DNA from: Chitinophagales bacterium
Lineage (GTDB): Bacteria > Bacteroidota > Bacteroidia > Chitinophagales > Saprospiraceae
Reading direction: 5' to 3'
DNA: 8,757 nucleotides
Assembly (NCBI GenBank): GCA_013297575.1
Contig: JAAFHO010000202.1
Location: forward strand, 1 to 8,757
Shown here: piece by piece, positions 5,425 to 8,757 of the stretch
Layout: each line of letters starts with the position of its first letter
Position numbering within the stretch: the first letter of the stretch is position 1
Made by a program: the position numbers and the translations under genes
The notes under the pieces: generated by a model
Told to the model about the DNA's origin: nothing
Database searches by the model: none
What the model saw: only the letters and a program-made list of their open reading frames with translations

Positions 5425-6963
5425 TTATTCCCACTCAATAGTAGCAGGCGGTTTTGTAGAAATATCATACACGACCCTATTGATCCCGCGCACTTGATTA
5501 ATAATGGTTGTTGATACATCCGCTAAAAAATCATAAGGTAAGCGGCTCCATTCGGCGGTCATGCCATCGGTGGAATTGACGGCGCGGAGTGCGATTGTTT
5601 TTTCATAAGTACGTTCATCACCCATAACGCCTACCGATTGGATCGGCAAAAGGATCGTTCCTGCTTGCCATACCTCGTTATAAAGGTTGTATTCCTTGAG
5701 TTTGGATGTATAAATCGCATCTGCGTCTTGCAGCATTTGTACTTTTTCGGGGGTAATATCGCCGAGGATACGAATACCAAGCCCTGGCCCAGGGAACGGG
5801 TGACGACCTAAAATGCTCTCTGGAATACCGAGTTGGCGGCCTACACGGCGCACCTCGTCTTTGAACAGCATCCGCAAAGGTTCTACAATTTTTAGTTTTA
5901 GTCGATCGGGCAAACCACCTACATTGTGGTGGCTTTTGATCGTCACCGATGGGCCATGTACGCTAATCGACTCAATTACATCGGGGTAAATCGTGCCTTG
6001 TCCGAGGTATGTGGCCTCTGGATGTGCTTTGGATTCGTCTTCAAATACCTCAATAAAGAGTCGGCCAATGGTTTTTCGCTTGGTTTCCGGGTCAGTTTGG
6101 CCTTTCAAAGCATCCCAGAAACGGTGTTTGGCATCCACGCCTTTGATATTCAAACCCATGCCCTTGTAGGACTCGAGTACGTCTTCAAATTCGTTTTTAC
6201 GCAAAAGACCGTTATCGACAAAGAAACAAAACAATTGCTTACCAATGGCTTTATGGAGTAAAATAGCAGCCACCGTGCTATCTACACCACCCGAAAGTGC
6301 CATAATGACGTGCTCATTGCCCATTTTTTCTTTTAGATCGGCAATTGTTTGCTCGGCGAAATGAGCAGGTGTCCAGTCTCCGGCACAACCACAAATTCCG
6401 AGTACAAAATTGCTCAACATTTGGAAACCTTCCGTGCTGTGATACACTTCGGGATGGTACTGGATACAATAATAGGGTTGACTAAATACCCCTGCTTTGG
6501 CGCGAAATGCCGCAACGGGAATACTTTCGGTATGAGCCAATATTTCAAATTGATCGGGCAATTGCAGGATGGTATCGCCGTGGCTCATCCATACTTGAGA
6601 TTGCGCCGATATATCCTTGAAAAAGGGATCATTGACGGTATTTTGCTCCAAGGAAGCCTTGCCATATTCCCTTTTTTCGGAACGCGCCACTTGTCCGCCA
6701 TAAAACTGAGCGGTGAGTTGTGCGCCGTAACAAACGCCTAAAACAGGCTTTTTCCCAGCAAATTTGTCCAAATCCACGCGTAAAGCATCATCTTGGAGGA
6801 CAGAAAAAGGGCTTCCGGAAAGGATAACACCAGCAATATCGGTGGTGAGTTCAGGGGTTTTGTTGTAAGGAACAATTTCGCAGTACACATTCATTTCGCG
6901 CACGCGGCGGGCTATGAGTTGGGTATATTGCGAGCCAAAATCGAGAATAAGTATTTTTTGCAC
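5425..6963 (-). CDS. guaA: GMP synthase (glutamine-hydrolysing)
   Basis: A complete 512-residue cytoplasmic enzyme that makes GMP from XMP, glutamine and ATP, the last step of guanine nucleotide synthesis. Domains in order: class I glutamine amidotransferase from QKILILDFGSQYTQLIARRVRE, with nucleophile C78 in GVCYGAQ and H170/E172 in YHPEVYHS; ATP pyrophosphatase with the P-loop LSGGVDST (SGGVDS 224-229); then the C-terminal dimerisation and XMP-binding part with GRHPFPGPGLGIRILG and the typical ending PPATIEWE. Length is normal for GuaA. I choose the GTG at 6963-6961 as the start: it gives MQKILILDFG as in homologues, and the alternative TTG at 6978-6976 would lie across the TACCTTTG promoter box at 6975-6968. 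The gene stands alone on the minus strand, divergent from the DUF3137 gene and convergent with the lipoprotein gene. No purine riboswitch is visible, and the near-absent leader leaves no room for one. Confidence 0.97.
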   Translation of the reverse strand: MQKILILDFGSQYTQLIARRVREMNVYCEIVPYNKTPELTTDIAGVILSGSPFSVLQDDALRVDLDKFAGKKPVLGVCYGAQLTAQFYGGQVARSEKREYGKASLEQNTVNDPFFKDISAQSQVWMSHGDTILQLPDQFEILAHTESIPVAAFRAKAGVFSQPYYCIQYHPEVYHSTEGFQMLSNFVLGICGCAGDWTPAHFAEQTIADLKEKMGNEHVIMALSGGVDSTVAAILLHKAIGKQLFCFFVDNGLLRKNEFEDVLESYKGMGLNIKGVDAKHRFWDALKGQTDPETKRKTIGRLFIEVFEDESKAHPEATYLGQGTIYPDVIESISVHGPSVTIKSHHNVGGLPDRLKLKIVEPLRMLFKDEVRRVGRQLGIPESILGRHPFPGPGLGIRILGDITPEKVQMLQDADAIYTSKLKEYNLYNEVWQAGTILLPIQSVGVMGDERTYEKTIALRAVNSTDGMTAEWSRLPYDFLADVSTTIINQVRGINRVVYDISTKPPATIEWE

Positions 6964-6967
6964 GGGG

Positions 6968-6975
6968 CAAAGGTA
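6968..6975 (-). promoter_or_regulatory. guaA -7 promoter element, TACCTTTG
   Basis: Read on the minus strand this is an exact TAnnTTTG match followed by CCCC and the GTG start codon of guaA. Transcription would begin at or almost at the start codon. It also decides the start, because the upstream in-frame TTG overlaps the box. No clear -33 TTTG lies at the usual distance. Confidence 0.65.
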
Positions 6976-7043
6976 CAATGATATAGCGTGATTTTTTGTG
7001 CTTTTGTAGGATTTTGTTTCCTATCATTACAACAAAAAACAAG

Positions 7044-7051
7044 TACATTTG
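7044..7051 (+). promoter_or_regulatory. -7 promoter element for the DUF3137 gene, TACATTTG
   Basis: An exact TAnnTTTG match, 15 nt before the ATG at 7067. The predicted leader is about 8-11 nt. It rules against the in-frame TTG at 7049 as start, since that codon is part of the box. The divergent guaA box lies 68 bp away, so the two promoters share about 100 bp of intergenic DNA. Confidence 0.6.
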
Positions 7052-7066
7052 CGGCACTCATACGCT

Positions 7067-8008
7067 ATGATTTCCACATACCACGATTTTCGCCAATTTT
7101 ACAACCAGGTTGTCCACCCCGAATTGCTCAATATGGAGCGGCGGCGGCGGCGTTTGGTGCGTTTAATGACGGCTTCCATGATACTTTTATCTGCTTGTAC
7201 GGTATTGGCCATTTATATCAACACCTTGATTTTCACGCTTTTACTGATGCTACCGCTTGGTTTTTGGGCGGCGTATATCGGTTTTAGGATACAGGTATTT
7301 TTTTTAGAGTTTAAACCTCGGATTGTGGGATTGATATTGGATTTTATTGATAATGATGTAAACTATAGCGACCTGAATTACTCCGCAAAGGGAAAAATAG
7401 CCAAGGCGCGTTTTTTGGAGAGCCTTATTTTTGCAAGGGCGGAGGATTATACAGGAGAAGATCTGATTACGGGTAAAGTGCGAGAAACGGAGTTCTCGAT
7501 GTCGGAATTGCGGGTTTCAGAGTTTTCAGATGTTCGGAGTAAACTGGATCAGGTTTTTAAGGGCGTTTTTATTATTGGTGATTACCACAATTTGGAAATG
7601 AAAGGCAGTTTGCTGGTATTACCGGATGAATACATGAAGTATTTGAGTCGTTCGGTACGTGCGTTTCATTTAAAAGGAGGCAGGCGGGTACATGGCCAGG
7701 CTTTGCCGGAATTTGAAGCTTGGTTCAACACCTATTGTACCCCTGATATGCGGATCAGAGATGTGCTTTCGGAAGATTTTCAACGAGAATTGCTAGCATT
7801 TAGGAAGAATTACCAGCAAATGAACCGCAGTAAGGATTTATACTTATCCATTATGGGAGATAATATTTATATTGCGGTATCGCAGGATAGAGATTTATTG
7901 GAACCTTCTTTGTGGTCAAATACCGTGGATTTTTCGATGGTTCAGGAGTTTCACGATGATATTACGTTGTTGTTGAAGCTTATTTTAAAGATTGATGTGA
8001 TGAATTAA
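7067..8008 (+). CDS. DUF3137 domain membrane protein
   Basis: A 313-residue protein of unknown function. The N-terminus is soluble and ends in a strongly basic run, ERRRRR (24-29), followed by two closely spaced hydrophobic helices at about 30-51 (MTASMILLSACTVLAIYI) and 53-75 (TLIFTLLLMLPLGFWAAYIG) with only a short turn between them. By the positive-inside rule both ends should face the cytoplasm. The remainder fits DUF3137: EDLITGKVRETEFSMSEL, then VFKGVFIIGDYHN, a strand motif that in the family often reads FKGLFFVADFNK, and later YLSIMGDNIYIAVSQDRDLLEPSL. No catalytic residues are evident. The ATG at 7067 is preferred over a TTG at 7049 because of the promoter box. The next gene is 114 bp downstream and has its own promoter, so no functional link is implied. 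Confidence 0.8.
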   Translation: MISTYHDFRQFYNQVVHPELLNMERRRRRLVRLMTASMILLSACTVLAIYINTLIFTLLLMLPLGFWAAYIGFRIQVFFLEFKPRIVGLILDFIDNDVNYSDLNYSAKGKIAKARFLESLIFARAEDYTGEDLITGKVRETEFSMSELRVSEFSDVRSKLDQVFKGVFIIGDYHNLEMKGSLLVLPDEYMKYLSRSVRAFHLKGGRRVHGQALPEFEAWFNTYCTPDMRIRDVLSEDFQRELLAFRKNYQQMNRSKDLYLSIMGDNIYIAVSQDRDLLEPSLWSNTVDFSMVQEFHDDITLLLKLILKIDVMN

Positions 8009-8053
8009 CGGATTAGCCCTGTAAGTTTATTTAAAAACATACTGTTGTGTAGA

Positions 8054-8085
8054 GGTGCGGCGCACCGCAATATTTGTAGAAAAAA
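8054..8085 (+). repeat. Short hairpin repeat, GGTGC-GGC-GCACC with GCAATATTTGTAGAAA tail
   Basis: GGTGC (8054-8058) pairs with GCACC (8062-8066) around a GGC loop and is followed by GCAATATTTGTAGAAAAA. I recall similar short 'GGTGC..GCACC' hairpins with an '(T)TTGTAGAAA' tail as frequent intergenic repeats in Bacteroidota, probably a REP relative. It sits 37 bp before the biotin carboxylase -7 box. No T-run follows the stem directly, so it is not a standard terminator. Confidence 0.45.
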
Positions 8086-8111
8086 TTAAACAAGTTCAAC
8101 ACAGTTCATTA

Positions 8112-8119
8112 TACATTTG
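8112..8119 (+). promoter_or_regulatory. -7 promoter element for the biotin carboxylase gene, TACATTTG
   Basis: An exact TAnnTTTG match separated from the ATG at 8123 by only CGG. The start codon is fixed by homology (MQKILVANRGEIALR), so the transcript must be leaderless or nearly so if this box is used. No recognisable -33 TTTG is at the expected distance. Confidence 0.65.
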
Positions 8120-8122
8120 CGG

Positions 8123-8757
8123 ATGCAAAAAATTCTAGTTGCCAACCGAGGTGAAATTGCCCTGCGCATCATGCGAACAGCCCGTAAAATGGGTATAAAA
8201 ACAGTAGCCGTTTATTCAGAAGTAGATCGGAATGCACCACATGTGCGGTTTGCGGATGAAGCCTACCTACTTGGTGCGGCACCGTCCTCACAAAGTTACT
8301 TAAAAGGTGATCTGATCATAGAAATTGCAAAAAAAATTGGAGTGGATGGTATTCATCCTGGCTATGGTTTTTTGAGCGAAAATGCGGTTTTTGCCCAAAA
8401 AGTAACCGATGCAGGCATGATTTTTATTGGCCCTCGCCCACATAGCATTGAAATGATGGGTAGTAAATTGGCCGCTAAAGAAGCCGCTAAAAAATACAAT
8501 GTACCGATGGTGCCCGGTATTGAGGAAGCCATCACTGATGTAAATATGGCCAAAGAGATTGGCAAAAGGGTGGGTTATCCTATTTTGATCAAAGCATCTG
8601 CTGGTGGTGGAGGTAAAGGGATGCGTGTCGTAGAGCGCGAAGAAGATACCCAAGAGCAAATGGAGCGCGCTATTTCGGAAGCCATGTCGGCATTTGGCGA
8701 TGGCGCTGTTTTTATCGAAAAATACGTTACTTCTCCACGCCATATTGAGATACAAGT
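8123..8757 (+). CDS. accC: Acyl-CoA carboxylase biotin carboxylase subunit, 5' part
   Basis: The frame is open from ATG 8123 through the window end, giving 211 codons of a protein expected to be about 450-500 residues or longer. The enzyme carboxylates biotin with bicarbonate and ATP, for acetyl-CoA (fatty acid synthesis) or propionyl-CoA. Visible are the biotin carboxylase N-terminal domain with KILVANRGEIALRIMRTA and IHPGYGFLSEN (H78 onward), then the ATP-grasp entry MGSK with K115 at the ATP-binding lysine position, the glycine-rich lid KASAGGGGKGMR (GGGGKG 161-166), and EKYVTSPRHIEIQ at the edge. All expected residues in this part are intact. The MGSKLAAKEAAKKYNVPMVPGIEEAI style is closer to the acetyl/propionyl-CoA carboxylase alpha proteins of Bacteroidota than to E. 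coli AccC. Whether a C-terminal biotin carrier domain follows cannot be seen, so accC versus pccA is undecided. Confidence 0.9.
   Translation, partial: MQKILVANRGEIALRIMRTARKMGIKTVAVYSEVDRNAPHVRFADEAYLLGAAPSSQSYLKGDLIIEIAKKIGVDGIHPGYGFLSENAVFAQKVTDAGMIFIGPRPHSIEMMGSKLAAKEAAKKYNVPMVPGIEEAITDVNMAKEIGKRVGYPILIKASAGGGGKGMRVVEREEDTQEQMERAISEAMSAFGDGAVFIEKYVTSPRHIEIQ

Noticed and set aside
5257..5514. Plus-strand open frame of 85 codons
   Set aside because: It starts inside a hairpin of the repeat array and runs into the guaA 3' end; its content is explained by the repeats and the antisense of guaA.
5926..6741. Plus-strand open frames of 111 and 130 codons
   Set aside because: They are antisense to guaA, whose catalytic motifs are all present on the other strand.
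6964..7066. Purine riboswitch upstream of guaA
   Set aside because: The predicted guaA transcript has almost no leader, and I see no three-stem purine aptamer pattern in this spacer.
8300..8755. Long minus-strand open frame (151 codons)
   Set aside because: It lies entirely antisense to the biotin carboxylase coding sequence, whose motifs are unmistakable; the antisense product has no recognisable features.

Overview
The window looks like ordinary chromosomal sequence from a member of the Bacteroidota. I cannot name a genus; a Saprospiria- or Cytophagia-like lineage would fit but is a guess. The clues are TAnnTTTG-type -7 promoter elements just upstream of several genes, no visible Shine-Dalgarno sequences, a TlpA-type thioredoxin with a DUF4369-like front domain, a short lipoprotein with lysines after the lipobox cysteine, and a DUF3137 membrane protein. 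By eye, most genes are about 45-50% GC; the small lipoprotein gene is nearer 35%.

Layout, left to right: the 3' end of a small DUF5678-like protein (1-234); a repeat-filled spacer with two diverged copies of a ~98-bp sequence and a perfect 18-bp hairpin; a NUDIX hydrolase of the CoA-pyrophosphatase type (663-1322); a 479-bp spacer holding a MITE-like element (about 1543-1714) with 14-bp inverted ends and possible TA duplications; a secreted TlpA-family thioredoxin (1802-3244); a cytoplasmic dehydrogenase resembling lysine-ketoglutarate reductase/saccharopine dehydrogenase (3277-4500); a small lipoprotein (4525-5013). Then comes a 411-bp convergent spacer with two three-hairpin units in mirror orientation (5121-5333), followed by guaA on the minus strand (5425-6963). 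Divergent from guaA are a DUF3137 membrane protein (7067-8008) and the 5' part of a biotin carboxylase gene (8123 to the window end).

The genes do not form one pathway. They cover housekeeping (GMP synthesis, acyl-CoA carboxylation, nucleotide-cofactor clean-up), envelope redox chemistry and unknown functions. Only the dehydrogenase-lipoprotein pair (24-bp gap) looks cotranscribed. I see no defence system, CRISPR array, tRNA, rRNA or intact transposase.

The signals most worth following lie between genes: three different families of short palindromic repeat elements plus a small fourth hairpin, and a recurrent promoter layout in which the -7 box sits 3-7 nt before the start codon, predicting leaderless mRNAs for guaA, the biotin carboxylase gene and the dehydrogenase gene.
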